DNA of 50,034 nt from Tieghemiomyces parasiticus (GCA_027575765.1 JANBPT010000257.1:1-50034); one strand, 5' to 3'. Shown: positions 1-12,163, counted from the first letter of the stretch. Notes: generated by a model from the letters alone, not told the origin. Made by a program: numbers and translations.

Positions 1-3000
1 AATAGGGGGATGGTGCGAAAAAGGGAAAAGAAAACACAAGCAGCGGAGATGTGCGTGTGTTTGGAGGAACAAGGCGGACACGATTGGGTGAGTCGACCCT
101 GGATCCCACTTTTTTTTTTATGAACGACAGACGGGCGCGGTCGTCAAGTCGGCGCAGGCTAATCAGTGTCGAGCGGGGGTGGCTCTGGCAGCTGCGGCGG
201 AGGTGTCGCCGTTCTGGATTGTTTGTCGAAGGGCGACTGGTTGGAGCACGAAGCGCGTGTGTTTGCTAATGGGGCCGGTGTTGTTAAAAGCTCATCGAAG
301 GATTATGCGTGTCATGAAGGTCTGGCGAAGTAGAAGCGGTCGGTTATGGCGCACAACAGCAGCTGGCCAGAAAGCCACGCGACCTCGGGGCCTATTTATG
401 TGATTGGGAGGGGGTGCATAGATCGTCGGTGCTCACCCCTTGTCTTCCGCCCACTCCTCATGCGATCAGGGAACACTCGTAACTTTGGGGAGGTGCGGAG
501 CGGGGCCAAGGGTGGCGCTGAATGTGAGTAGAGAGGCCCGCTGGCCATATCACCCGTAGGAGGGGGGGAGCATACAGCGAGTTCTGTAGGAGCCCACTGA
601 CAGATGACTGGGGATGGGAGGTGGAGGAGGAGTGGGGTGGGGGTTGATAAGGGTGGGAACTTGATTGGCCGCGTGGCAGCGCCGCCTGGATAAAGGACTA
701 CTTTGATTCCGTGAGCATGCACGCAAAGGCCAGCAGGGTTGTCTCTCTGATCCGGGCGTGTTCCAGTTTAAGCCATCAGGAGATGGCCGGCCTGCCTGGC
801 CTTGCCCAGGCCGGCGTCCCGCCCCTCGGCCCCCTCCACCGAACAATGTCCTCCACCCCGCAGGCCACAACTAGGTGAGACGGACCCTGCCCAGGGGCTC
901 TGGTGCGATGCCTACAATGGGGGTCTCCCGCAATCTGTGTTGCAGTCGCCGAGGCGGATAAGGGGCGCGTGGCTTCGCCCAGTGAGGGCTTTGTACCATA
1001 AGGAGCCCTAAAACAATGTGCTTAAATGGGGTCCGCCTTTGACCCAACCCCTTCCTATAGCCTTTGGCGTGGAGTGGGACGGCCATCACGCCTTACCATA
1101 TGGCCGATCTGCCACGTCTTGCCGTGTGGACATTGATAATGGAAGGCTGGGTGCTGGGCAGCCATTAGAAGGCGGAGAAAGGCCGGCGGCTAGGGCCGGG
1201 GCAATATACCGACAAGGTCTACTGCATGGTAGGCCAGCTTGGAAGATCGGAGCCTGGTCCAGTCCCGACACAGGTAAACAACTCCGCGCGTGGTCTCCTG
1301 CGTTAGGCCCAGCACAGGTGGTGAGACCAAGGGCCAACTCGTCAGCCTCTGTTGAGTCGTTGACCCAACAAAGGAACCCCCCCCCCGCATGCAATCTAGG
1401 TGTCTAAATGCGGAAGGAGGGTCCCACAATGAGGCCAAGCCATCCGGTCAAACAGTCTCCATGCTGCTGTATTCCGACCTAGGGGCGCGTGAGCTGCAAG
1501 GTTGGAAGTCACTGGCAGGCCACGCACCAAAGCAAGGCTTAGGGACTGCCCGGTCCCGCGGCCTAATGCAGGTGTCCCAATGTAGCGCTATCGACCGTAA
1601 TCGGCAGCTCCGTCTATCTATGCGCAGACGGCTTATCAGCACACCCATCATCCGCTTTTCTCCCCGGCCCATCGGCCTTATCAGCGCTACATTCTCGCGC
1701 TGTCCGACCAAAGCGAAATATCAGGAGTGTGCGGTCTCATCCCCTCTTCCCTCCCTGGCCTGTATCCAGCCGTTGAAGCTCCCACCACCCAAGAGACCTG
1801 AAGTAGTCAGAACCAGGTAACGTTGCTGGTATACACTATCTCTGACCCGTCACCTGTGCATGCAGCCGCAGACCCCAAACGGGGATCTGCGGTCACCTCA
1901 TGACGCCGACAGGGGGGCACTGTGGTTCGTCCGGTCAGGGTCACCTGTCCGCCCGTAATTCCTACATGACGCTTTTCTTTCGCATGTCTCCGTGCATTGG
2001 AGGGGCTGGAGGCGTGTGTCACTCCGTCCTGTGAGGCCAGGCAGCTGGCCCGGACCTGGCCTGCTGTTAATGAGTGCTCCGTTTTAGACACTGGGCCAGT
2101 TCTGACGCCGCAGCCGTGTATTGTTCAGCCAGGTATTGGCGGAGGGAGGTCGCTGTTTGGCTGGGCGTTTTCAACGCACTCTATCCCTATAGCCAAGCCA
2201 AAACCAACCCCCAGGCGAAAGATGTCCCTTATGTAGTTTTTTCGGGGGTAGACTGGGCCCTTTTTGATGCTGTTGCCCAGAGCCGACATCCACCGCGGTG
2301 GTATCGCATCAAAAATCCCCGCAACCGCATTTAGTCCAGCATGCCGTGGGGAAACACGATCCATTCAACTTCCTCACCTCCTTCCACAGTCTTGCTCCAC
2401 ACTTGTATCACTTCTAGAATGTTCACCCCCCTCTGGAACATACGGGATAGGGTAGCAACCGACTGGGGTTGCAATGCCTTCCTGGCCTACCTCCTGACTC
2501 GCAGCCGGCTAGTGTAGCCAGGTGACCTCCAACATCGGATCGATACACTTCGTGGCCTACATCCTTCCCTCCCAAGGAGCATCCGCCCGCAATTGAGGTA
2601 TCATCCTCGCCTTCCCCACACGTTGAGAGGGAGTGACGAAGTTGGCCGTAACAGCCCCCCCCCCCCGAAGCACTGGCCCTGTCAGATTTGCCAGCTTTGA
2701 TTTATCGCTAGCAGTAGGATAATTGGTACAAGGGGCCGAGCGAGCACCTGTCATTGAGGTCAGGGGGGCGGTATGTCATTCGCGACTTCTTGCAGCCTAA
2801 GCGCTCATCGTTATGCCTTTGAAAGAGGCTGATCGCCCAGGACCAGTTAACGCCTCCGTACTCGGTCTGTACTATGCATCATTTCCCTCCACCCTGACCC
2901 CCTCCCCACCACCACTAACTCGACCCCACACCATAGTTGGATATAAATAGTGTTTAGTCCTTGCTTAACTAAACGTCATGAGATCAAAAATCCCCTCCAG

Positions 3001-3053
3001 GGCCTATTTGTATATATATGTCCAAAGTAGAAACTACACAGCGATCGGAAATT
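1..3053. other. Gene-free stretch, no supportable CDS
   Basis: No open frame here resembles a known family or carries convincing splice structure. Several frames of 60-145 codons exist on both strands (for example 1389-1820 plus and 1086-1394 minus), but most start at non-ATG codons, overlap one another and have shuffled composition. The DNA holds C homopolymers near 1379 and 2650. A plus-strand frame at 2074-2334 reads somewhat protein-like but was not recognised. The stretch may include the 3' untranslated region of the AAA gene that ends at 3054. Confidence 0.5.
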
Positions 3054-6000
3054 CTACTTGCGCGACCGACCAAATGCTGCCAAATCACCCAGGGTACGAG
3101 TCAGGCGCCCATCAGCATCAATCGCGTCAATAGCCGTTTCAAGGGCATTCTGGATACTGTCCACGTCGATTTCAGTCGCTTCCGCATTGCCTCGCAGAGT
3201 ATGCATTGCGGCCTCCCTATGTAGTTACAAAGGGAAGTACCAGTGGTTGAGGGAGCGGGTGGAATTGAAGAGTGCGAAAGGGAGTAAGGGGTGCAGAAAG
3301 GGATGTGGTCAATTTCATGCCACCGGGTTTTTGGAGAGGTCGCTAGATTACGGTCCCTCGTTGGTTGATTCGTCCCGCCAGACCACCCAGCGACATTGAC
3401 CAATGTCAAGCCCCATCCATCAACGAAAGCACCTAGATAAACGACCTCAACTTACCGGAATAGGTTCTCGAGGTGGGCGGGAGTGAAGTCCTTCGTGTCG
3501 AGAGCCAGGGCATTAAGGTCCACCTCCGAAGCCAAGGGGTGGCGCTGGCCAAGGACGTCCAGGATGGCTCGTCGGTCCTCGATGTCCGGCAGAGGCAGGT
3601 GAACCAGCTGGTCGAAGCGACCTATTTGGTATAGCAAAGCAGAGTAAACAGAGTGGGGATTGGGTAATAGAAAGAGGGGAGGGGGGTGTCAAGCCGTTAA
3701 CGTCAGCCAGCTTTCAATGATGAGGAGTATAGCCCTTCAAACGGTCGAGTTCTGATGGGCGTAGACTTACCTGGTCGGATAATTGCGTCGTCCATCTGGT
3801 CTGGGTAGGTCGTGCATCCCAGTACCAGGACGCCCGGCCGGTCCTGTACACCATCCATCTCGTTCAGCAAGGTACTGAGTACGCGCTCGTCAACGCCGTT
3901 GGTGCCGTCCGAGTCGCTCCAGCCTGAAGGAAGTGGAGTGGGAAAATAAACCAGTCACGTGGACAGAAAAAGGAGCCAATAGAGTAAATAATTGAAGTCG
4001 GGTTGGTTAGGATCAGGTGGGTTGTGTTAAAGGATAGGACAACGCTAATGAACCCCTTCCCCTAAGGAATAGGCGGACTGCCCAACTTACCGCGCTTGCG
4101 GGTGATCGTATCGATTTCATCGACCCAGATAATGCACGGGGCCAATTTACGTGCCACGGCAAAGATGCGGCGCAGGATGGCCTCGGTATCGCCCATATAC
4201 TTGGAGAACACCTCGGGCCTGGTAGTGAAATGAGTGGTAAGGAAAAATGATGTGAAGTGTGAGGGAAGAAGGATCGGTAACAACTGAGAGTGCTGCACAA
4301 GATTGGCCGGCAGCGGAGACAGGGCATGTCCAGAATAATAATAATCAACGGTACGATCTATCTCTTTTACACCGGCATATCAGACTTACCCTCGGATCAC
4401 CAGGGTGTTCATGCCCGATTCAGTAGCTAGAGCCTGGGCGAATGTGGTTTTTCCGGATCCTGGAAAAATGATAAGCCATCGTTCACAATTAAACACCTGT
4501 TAGCCAAACTAAGCTACAACGTATCGGTGACCTCTCCTCTTCCCCTTGCCAAACCACTTACCTGGTGCGCCATAGAGCAGAATACCGGCCGGTGGTTTTA
4601 ACCCCAACCGCGACCGAGGTAGCGTTTCCCTGCCTTCTTCTCCCCCACCACTACCGCATCTACGATGATCCTCATCAGACGACGATGACGCTGCGGTAGC
4701 CGCCTCGCTGACCAGCCGTAGCAAAAGCTGCAATCGGGTCTTGGTCTCGCCGTATCCGCCGATATCCGCCCAGGCCTTGAATGGCACCTTAGTATCGAAT
4801 TCGAGGTTCTGACTGGGCCGGACGCGATCGAGCGCCCTTTTCCAGTCGCACCACTGCGGGGGGTCATCGGACGAGTCGTGGCAGAGGCGGGTCAACGAGC
4901 CGATCGTAAGGTCAGCTAGGTCGGCCGTGACGGAATCGATATGGGAGGTAGGGCGGGATTGGTGGCGAATGGCGCTGGCGGTGAAGGCCTGGCGGACAAG
5001 GGCCGCCAGATCGCGGGCGGTGTAACCGATGGTCGACCGGCTCACTTGGGTTAGCCATTCGGACCGCTCATCGTCGAGGTTTGTGGTACCTGGGCTATGG
5101 CCGTCATGGTGGGTAGTCGGAAAGCTCCGATACTGAGCCTGAAGGATACCGTACCGATCCGCTCTGCGTGGTTTCCGTGCAAGTGCAAAGTACAGGAGAC
5201 AAGGCGGAAGAGGGAACAGCGATGATCAACACCAAGCAGGCAAGCAGTTGGGCCATACTAGCGAGGCCCACTTATCTACTGACCCACATGGAATCGAGAG
5301 GAAGATAGAAAGGATGTCGGTATCATATGATCCATACAGCGTCGCGCACCCAGCCGTCACTTACCGATCGGGTATACCCATTTCAAACTGCGTCCGGAAA
5401 AGTCCCAGATGCCGTAGACTGTCAGGTAAATCGCCGGGCGTACGGCCCTCTCCCAGCAACATAACGCCGGCGGGTGGCATTCTACCCAATTCCCCCGTCA
5501 GGGCGGCCACTATCCGGCGCTGGTGGTCTGGGTTGACCGTACTTGCCACCGAAATCAGGTGCAGGTCCTGAATCAGCACCAGGGCTGGCCGGGAGAGGGC
5601 TGCAGCAGTGAGGGCAGTTCGAATATGTTGGTCGATGATACCCGGGGCGAGTGTGGTGGTGGCGGCGGTGGAACCAGGGCTGACGGCTTCAGAGTTGGTG
5701 GTAGTGCCGGCGGAAAGCGTCACGTCTGAACGGAGGAGTTCAAAGAGGTCGCGAAGGGAGAGGCGAAAACTGGCGAGGCCGCTACGCTGGGCCACATGCC
5801 TAATCGGGTGAAAGGGTAGGTCAGTTCAATAGCAATCAAGGTAAGGTCAAGGTAAATAGGGCGTTGTAAATGAGACGGAAGAAGGGGGCAAAGGTGTTGG
5901 GTTTTGGCTTTCTAGTTCGACCACGTTGTGATTATGAATTGCTATATACATATATATATATATATATATTTCCTGCAACCTTACCTCAACAGGGCGGATT

Positions 6001-6755
6001 TACCAATGCCTTCGACGCCCCATACCAGGCAACCGCGCACACCAAACGGGGACGACGTGGTCTGGTGGTCTGGCTGCGACAGAAATATGTCTATAATCGC
6101 ATGTATTTGGGGCAGTGCAAGTATGCTCCATTAGGCGCATGGGTTTAGTGAGTTGCTTAGCCCCCGGAACCTCTTTCGTATGTAAGCGCCGCTTAGCCAT
6201 CGTCGCTTAATTCCTCCACAAAGGCCCCAGAGATCACCTATATATATATATATACATATACAGATATATCCGCTAAAAAGGCAACAGCAAAAACCTACCG
6301 ATTAATTTGAGTACCTGGCCGACCAGCTTACGGTACCCACCAAACTCCGCCAACTGCTCAGCACTCGGTCTGATCCGAGGCCTGGCCACATGAACCACCG
6401 TCTGCGTGTCGACCTGAACAGCCTCGTCATCAGCTTCTACGCCATCCTCCGCCCGTCTCGTCACTTCGCATCCGGCAGGGTCCCGGTACCGGTACTCAAC
6501 GACCTCAAACTCCACCAGCCGGCCGGTAAGACGGGCGCTTAGTCGGTGGGACGGCGAGACCAGTGACCGTGGCATACGACGGTGCAACCATTGACGACGG
6601 AGCACGCGGCTCCAGCTCACATGGGCGAGGGGCACCGTCGCGGCGATCCCCCGCGGGGTTGTCGCATGCGGAAGACCGGTCGGCATGAACCCCCAGTCGG
6701 AGGGGTTGGTGCTGACCGGTACCACCGTGATCTGCAGCGCAGGAACGGGCGGCAT
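3054..6755 (-). CDS. Type II AAA+ ATPase, AFG2B/SPATA5L1-like
   Basis: Nine exons in reading order: 6755-6299, 6090-5985, 5799-5365, 5163-4562, 4459-4390, 4218-4091, 3923-3771, 3621-3456, 3216-3054. All have GT-AG borders and matching phases, giving a 759-residue protein. The start is the ATG at 6755, just ahead of a conserved-looking N-terminal stretch. Two AAA modules are visible. D1 has a Walker A of the form GVEGIGKS (exon 2), but its Walker B reads LVLIQDLHLI, so the catalytic Glu after Asp is missing. D2 has Walker A GAPGSGKT across exons 4-5, Walker B CIIWVDEID, and an arginine-finger region IIRPGRFD. Its sensor-1 position is CTTYPD instead of the usual ATNRPD. A roughly 30-residue Ser/Gly/Glu-rich insert lies just before D2 Walker A. 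Overall length and the LLNEMDGV segment fit AFG2-type ribosome-maturation ATPases better than Pex1 or Pex6, which are longer. Family membership is firm; the subfamily is inference. Confidence 0.88.
5942..5970. repeat. TA microsatellite in intron 2 of the AAA gene
   Basis: A run of mostly alternating T and A lies inside the intron spanning 5800-5984, close to the GTAAGG donor at 5984 on the minus strand. Confidence 0.85.
6238..6268. repeat. TA microsatellite in intron 1 of the AAA gene
   Basis: A second TA-rich tract lies in the neighbouring intron (6091-6298), near its GTAGGT donor. The two adjacent introns therefore share the same low-complexity element. Confidence 0.8.
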
Positions 6756-7183
6756 GGTGAACGTGGAGGGGGTAGGAAATTGGGAAACTGTAAGGTCGTG
6801 GAATTCAAGTTTACGGAGTAAATGTAGGTAAGGGGGGCCGTATACTTGACCTCGAGGCCAACCATAGTGGTAGGTGGATTTTTCGGAGTTTATCAAGTAT
6901 TCCCTCAGTCTCGCAATTCAACGGCGTCTGTGCTGACACGACCACTACCCCAAGCCCCTCACGTCTGGTTATCTACCCTAACACTTCGCCCTCACACATG
7001 CAGCTGGCGAATCAAGTGGAGAGCCGACAAATATAAGCTGTTGTATTGAGCTAAGGCATTTATGGCGTAGTAGGTGTTGCGACCTGGCATCAAGCGCTAG
7101 AGATCAAAAATATATATGAAACGAGCTAGGGTAGAGGAGGGACGCCTCAGAGTTCACATACGCGTCATCCAACTACGGGGAAG
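6756..7183. other. Spacer between AAA gene and SPP gene
   Basis: Both flanking genes are on the minus strand. This 428-base spacer must carry the 3' UTR of the signal peptide peptidase gene and the promoter of the AAA gene. A TA-rich patch at about 7108-7115 could include a 3' processing signal. No further gene is visible. Confidence 0.5.
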
Positions 7184-8422
7184 CTATTCTTCCTCATCGT
7201 CAGAGGTGGCCTTTGACTTGTGCGCCTTTTTCTCCTTCTGGGCACGGCTACGGGTCTTGACGGGCGAGGCGACCTTCTCGGTACCCTTGAGTTTCTTGTC
7301 GGCCTCAGCCTTCTCCTTGTTTTCCTTCTCGGCGGGATCTTCGGTGCTGAAGGCGAAAAGCTCGCCGAGTTCACCACGGGTGAGGGCGACGAGGACAACG
7401 GAGAGCGAGCAGGCCGGCGACAGGTAGAGAAGGGCCGGCTGGGCGGCCTGGAAGACGTGCATGATGGCCATGGTGGTTACCAGGCCCACGATGTAGGCCA
7501 CAAAGCAGGCGGTGAAGTAGGGCTTCGGATAGCAGGTCTTGAGGACAGCGGCGGGCACCACGGGCTTGAAACCAGGGTAGCCGGCGGCCTTCAGGTAGCG
7601 GGCGCGATCGTAGGCTAGGGCCAGGGCCACGAAGACACCAGGGACGACGATATCGCCCAGCCCCAGCATGGCCATCTTGTACGGCTCATCACCCTGGATG
7701 GTCAGCAGGTTACGGGGCCACAGTACCTTGATGGGGCCGTCAAACTTGGTGGCCACCGACACCATGACCTCGGTACCAAACACCCAAAAGATATCGTAGA
7801 CGAACAGACCCATTAGCATGATGATACCTGTCTTGAACGAGTCGAGGCGAATGAGCTGGATGGCGTTGTAGGCCAGGGCGATGCCAAACACGTTCGACAG
7901 GATCCAGTTCTTGGTCATGACGTACGCCACCGTGGTCGCCACGGACACCACAGCCATAGCAATGGTGAGGTTGGTGAACTTGACGTTAAAGTACGACTCG
8001 GCGCGCTTGGTCAGGGTCAGGTGGTAGCGCGGCAGCCGCAGCCCGGTCACGCCACGCACGGCGCCCGTGAAGAAAGTGGTCAGGGCCGGTACGCCAATGA
8101 GCGAAAAGTAGGCCGTGAGCAGGTAAGTCACATACTCCTTATTGACGTACTTAAACACCATGTACAGACCAAACAACGTGGCCGACCCGTACACCGGGAA
8201 CATGTACGCATCGTCCGAGGACACCGTCTCGCTCTCGTCCTCCTCGTCTTCGTCATCCGAGGAGTCTGACTCGGCGTCCGCCTTGCCCTTGGCCGGCTTG
8301 GGGCTCTTGAGCTTCTGTAGCGCGCCATAGGACCCAAAGAAGATGGGGCCCAGGGCCATGCCGATCAGGGCGGCATAGGTCAGCGCCAGACCGCCGTCCA
8401 GCGTGGTGGCTTTGTCGCTCAT
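7184..8422 (-). CDS. Signal peptide peptidase (intramembrane aspartyl protease)
   Basis: Single-exon gene of 412 residues starting at the ATG at 8422. It is an ER multi-pass membrane protease of the presenilin/SPP family, which cleaves leftover signal peptides and tail-anchored proteins within the membrane. The three family signatures are present: YD with catalytic Asp210 (FVYDIFWVF), GLGD with catalytic Asp257 (LGLGDIVVPG), and the PAL motif at about 328-331 (QPALLYL). Several hydrophobic helices surround them. Residues about 50-70 form a Ser/Asp/Glu-rich acidic loop after the first helix, and the tail after about 360 is Lys/Glu-rich, ending in an acidic cluster. The length is normal for the family (human HM13 is about 377) with a somewhat longer charged tail. 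The ORF is GC- and CpG-rich, like the other housekeeping genes here. Confidence 0.96.
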   Translation of the reverse strand: MSDKATTLDGGLALTYAALIGMALGPIFFGSYGALQKLKSPKPAKGKADAESDSSDDEDEEDESETVSSDDAYMFPVYGSATLFGLYMVFKYVNKEYVTYLLTAYFSLIGVPALTTFFTGAVRGVTGLRLPRYHLTLTKRAESYFNVKFTNLTIAMAVVSVATTVAYVMTKNWILSNVFGIALAYNAIQLIRLDSFKTGIIMLMGLFVYDIFWVFGTEVMVSVATKFDGPIKVLWPRNLLTIQGDEPYKMAMLGLGDIVVPGVFVALALAYDRARYLKAAGYPGFKPVVPAAVLKTCYPKPYFTACFVAYIVGLVTTMAIMHVFQAAQPALLYLSPACSLSVVLVALTRGELGELFAFSTEDPAEKENKEKAEADKKLKGTEKVASPVKTRSRAQKEKKAHKSKATSDDEEE

Positions 8423-9714
8423 CGTTGATGCGGAAGTCTAATGAGATGGAGATGAAGGGCGGGGGGAATAACCAGTGAAGTGAAGTGCTGAGCTCTAAGA
8501 GAATGGTGGAGGTGTCGATGAGATGGAAGGGGGGGGCGCCACGGGAGCCGTAGGGATGGGCGACTGAAGGTAAATGAAGCGGAGAAAAGCAAAAGGCTGA
8601 GGGAGGATGAGGGCTAGCTAGACCGCTGCCAGGTGCGTGCGCTTCAGCTTATAAGGATCGAACTGGCTATCTAGCCACGCTCGTGCGGAGCGGCACCACG
8701 GACCCTGGACCGCCTGGCGGGCGACGCGTTGAGGGCAGAGGGATGTTCCGAACGGCCGGCGGAGTTCACTGGGGCGCCCAAGGTGCGATCAGAGCAGGTG
8801 AATAGTCATCCAATCACCACGGCCCACGGCACGCCACGGCCTGCTTGCAATGGTGAGGGACTGCGGTTCGATATCCGCTTGCCAATCTGTCCGTCACTTT
8901 TGTTCTCTTATATAGCCTTTGTGTACCCCCCCCCTCATATCTGTTCCCTCTCTTCGATACAAACCCTGGACCCTGGCGACCCGTCGCATTGGCTCGCTTG
9001 ACTGTGCCGAGCTTCATCTAACTACACCGTTGATCATCCTCCCTCTGTGGGCCGGTGAAGCGCAAGGGGAGCACAGATTAGCAGGCCAGCCCATGAGTGC
9101 TCGTCCCGTCCGGCCGCGTGCACCCGTCGTGGTCCGACCGCTAGGCAGCACTCCCTGAAGCAGCCGAACTGGCGACACTAAGGGGCTGAACCCTTAGGCC
9201 ATCTCCCGTATGCCACTTCTGGGCGCGGAAGTCCACTGCAATTGCGCTACCAGACTTCGTCGTCAAGGGCGCCAACGATGTGTCTACTGCTTGAGGCTGC
9301 CAGCTTAGATCCCAAACAATAGACATAGCCATCGCCATACTGGATATATAAAAGTACCTGTCTGCGAATAATGAAAGCGCGTTATTACACCACTGGAATA
9401 TCGCCTTGGCCAGCTGACACCCGACAGCCAGGATCTAATCATACCCTCACCATTCCAGACCCACGGGGACTATCTGATGGTTGGGCGTTGATGTGCACTG
9501 CACCTAAGGGAGGCGGGCCCGCGGCTGTCACATCCTTGGGAGGGCCATTTCTAGGCTGTGGGTGCAGCAGCCAGGAGTGGAAGGAAATACTGCTAGGTCC
9601 AGGGCACGGCCATCACCGCCACAGTCCAGATCTTCAGCACTCCGACTCAACGCAATCCCTTCTCGGCATTTTATCCCGCCCCATCGTATCGCATTTCACC
9701 CTCCTTCAAGCCGC
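8423..9714. promoter_or_regulatory. Divergent intergenic region between SPP and TatD genes
   Basis: About 1.3 kb lies between two divergently transcribed genes, so it should contain both promoters. A TTATAAG box on the minus strand near 8650 could serve the SPP gene. CT-rich sequence at about 9640-9710 precedes the TatD start. No ORF in this region resembles a protein family. Confidence 0.4.
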
Positions 9715-11284
9715 ATGCACCTAGCCCGTAGCGCCCACCGCACCGCCACCCGTCTTATCCCAATGAAACTCATCGGTAAGGTCGGCACCAAAGAACCCCG
9801 AGCCCCGGGCATGAAGGCAATGTCACACATGGCCACTCTGACCACCACCGCACGCTGCCTAACAACCCCGCCCTTCTCTGTTGACCACCACGTCCGTATT
9901 CCAGACATTGGCGCAAACTTGACCGACCCAGTCTTCCGCGGCCGTTACCGCGGCAAGCAAGGGCATCCGGGTAAGTGGGACCACAGCGATCTTTTCTCAA
10001 ACCGTGGCGCCGCAATACCAGACATCCGTTGTTAAAAGCCCAACGCTAACCACCCCCTGGTGATCCGATCAATTTTGTTTTTAACTACTTTTCATCTAGA
10101 TGATTTTGACCAGATGCTTGAGCGGGCCAAACGGGCCAACGTGTCGGGCATTATTGTGACTGGAGGCTCGCTCACGGAGAGCCGGGAGGCTGTCAAGCTA
10201 GCTGGAAATTACCCAGGTAGGTGTTTTTTTTAGTCTTCTCCTCTCCCCTCCCCTACCCATTACACTTACTATACGGACACCAACCGGCCTGTATACCAAG
10301 CCGTTGACCTCCACTTAGCCTATCCAACGCCAACTGATCATTCCGCATTATGATATCCGCCCACTCAGGTTTCCTGTACTGTACAGTAGGCTGCCATCCG
10401 ACCCGCTGCCTCGAGTTTGAGCAACGCGGTAACCCGGATCAGTACTACGCCGATCTCCTGGCCACTGTCAACGCCGACGCCGCGCGCGGGGTGGTGGTCG
10501 CCGTGGGCGAGTGCGGCCTGGATTACGACCGTCTTCAGTTTTGTCCCAAGGAGGTCCAGCTCAAGTACTTTGAAAAGCAATTCGATCTAGCCGAGCGGAC
10601 TGGGCTGCCCATGTTCCTCCACAACCGCAACACCGGGTCAGATTTCGTCGACCTCATGCGTAGAAACCGGTCCCGTGTGTCCAATGGTGTGGTCCACAGC
10701 TTCACCGGGACCCTCGCGGAGCTCCAGGAACTGCTCGCGCTTGACCTTTACATTGGTATCAACGGCTGTTCCATGAAGACTGCGGATAATATTGAGGTCA
10801 TGCGGGCGGTCCCGATCGACCGGTTGATGCTCGAGACTGGTAAGTGTCGATGGGTAATATTTACACAGAATTCGACGATGAGTATTCGGTGCACAATACC
10901 TTCGTTTGCTCGGCCATAGCACAGGAGTTACTGGCTCCCTGTACTGCATCTCTAACCCTACGCGGTATTGCTTGTTGCTTTACGACCGCCGGATTCCTTG
11001 TAGATGCTCCCTGGTGCGATATCCGTCCTACGCATGCTAGTTTTCCGTACCTCACTCGGCCGCTGGGCCACGACGCCGAGGATTGGGAACCCGCCACGTT
11101 TGAAAGCAAAAAGAAGGAACGTTTCGTGGATGGTGCCATGGTAAAGGGACGCAACGAACCCTGTACGATGCAGGACGTCCTACGGGTGGTTGCTGCGGCC
11201 CGCCAGATTCCTGTCGCAGAATTGGCAAGTCAAGTATACCGCAACACTTGCCGCGTTTTTTTCCCCAAACGCAACCTGGACTAG
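9715..11284 (+). CDS. TatD family deoxyribonuclease (TATDN1-like)
   Basis: Four exons: 9715-9970, 10100-10216, 10369-10839 and 11004-11284. All have GT-AG borders with consistent phase 1 junctions, giving 374 residues. TatD proteins are metal-dependent TIM-barrel nucleases acting on DNA 3' ends and implicated in repair and apoptotic DNA degradation. Visible landmarks are [13 protein letters not shown] at the barrel start, the TATDN1-type segment TVGCHPTRC, the metal-binding Glu in [10 protein letters not shown], His in FLHNRN, His in VVHSFTGT, and Asp in [12 protein letters not shown] spanning the last splice junction. The first roughly 60 residues before the barrel are Arg/Thr/Met-rich with almost no acidic residues, which looks like a mitochondrial presequence. 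An ATG at 9763 is an alternative start. An AATAAA signal at 11364 lies about 80 bases after the stop. Confidence 0.93.
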
Positions 11285-11363
11285 AAGATATGAAGTCCAC
11301 CTCCCCAAGCGTTATGGATTTGCTTGCTTGTCTCTCCAGGTGTATTTTATGTCGGTCCCAATG

Positions 11364-11369
11364 AATAAA
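11364..11369 (+). terminator. PolyA signal of the TatD gene
   Basis: AATAAA about 80 bases downstream of the TAG stop at 11284, in the correct orientation. Confidence 0.6.
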
Positions 11370-12113
11370 TGGCCTGCGTTATAGGGATTGTGGAAGGTTG
11401 TGAGTGACTAGCACCGCAGGGCCTTGCGTAAGCTGACTGATCACTCGTGCGCAGCTGAAGATATCAATCCTGCGCGAAGCCTATCCTTCGGACTTCACAA
11501 TCGGAGCTGGTGGCCCATTATCACTATGCAGGATCCGCATCGCTGCCATCAAGCCTCTCGCTCCGCCCAAACGTTGGATGTCACACCTATCTTCGCCGCC
11601 ATTTTACCACTCTATCGTCTGCCTCAGTAGCTTTGCGTCTTCTGGTCGGCTGAGACCGTTCTCGTTAGTCATAGCCATTTTTGCTGATTCTCAACACCAC
11701 CCTCCTAATGGTACACCTTATCAACCACCCCCTCCGCTGGTGTCCTACTGTGTTTCACTAGTTTTCGAAGCGGTGACCTTCAGTTCGAATCGCTCCATGT
11801 CTTGCATTCGCATACGGCCGCTGGGGAGTTTCCCGGTGCGTTCCACATTACTACTTCTGATCCACCAACCTATAATGTGACAAGCTCTACTAACACCTAG
11901 CAGAACGCAAATAGTTCTATGCCGTGCCTACAGCTTACCCGTCCACTCGTTGCCCCGCAGCTTACGCGATGAAAAAGTTGGCAGTAAGTCCGCAGTTTTA
12001 ACCGGGAAGAGGATAACAGTTATCACAGTTGAAGTACGGTTTGCCACGTCTAGCAGCCAGCCGCACTGTAACCTAATACTTGCGCCATGTGCTTTTCTTA
12101 GGCAAGCCGGCGT

Positions 12114-12163
12114 ACTAACACAATTCCCGATGCATTAACCCCAACCTTTTTAAAGAAACAGAT
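12114..12163 (+). promoter_or_regulatory. Intron 3' end: TACTAAC branch point and acceptor
   Basis: A perfect TACTAAC box at about 12113-12119 is followed after some 40 bases by AG acceptors. The first is TTTTTAAAG, and CAG next to ATCCAG follows a few bases later. Past the acceptor the frame is open into the Myb ORF, so the annotated ATG at 12281 is probably internal and at least one 5' exon lies upstream in 11400-12110. Confidence 0.6.

Noticed and set aside
1389..1820. 143-codon plus frame in the left gene-free stretch
   Set aside because: Chance-like composition and overlapped by equally long frames on the other strand.
8840..8890. tRNA-like B box (GGTTCGATATCC)
   Set aside because: The T-loop would be eight bases, the stem only four pairs, and no matching D-arm, anticodon arm or acceptor stem could be folded upstream.
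11770..11800. Second B-box-like stretch (AGTTCGAATCG)
   Set aside because: No paired T-stem and no cloverleaf around it.
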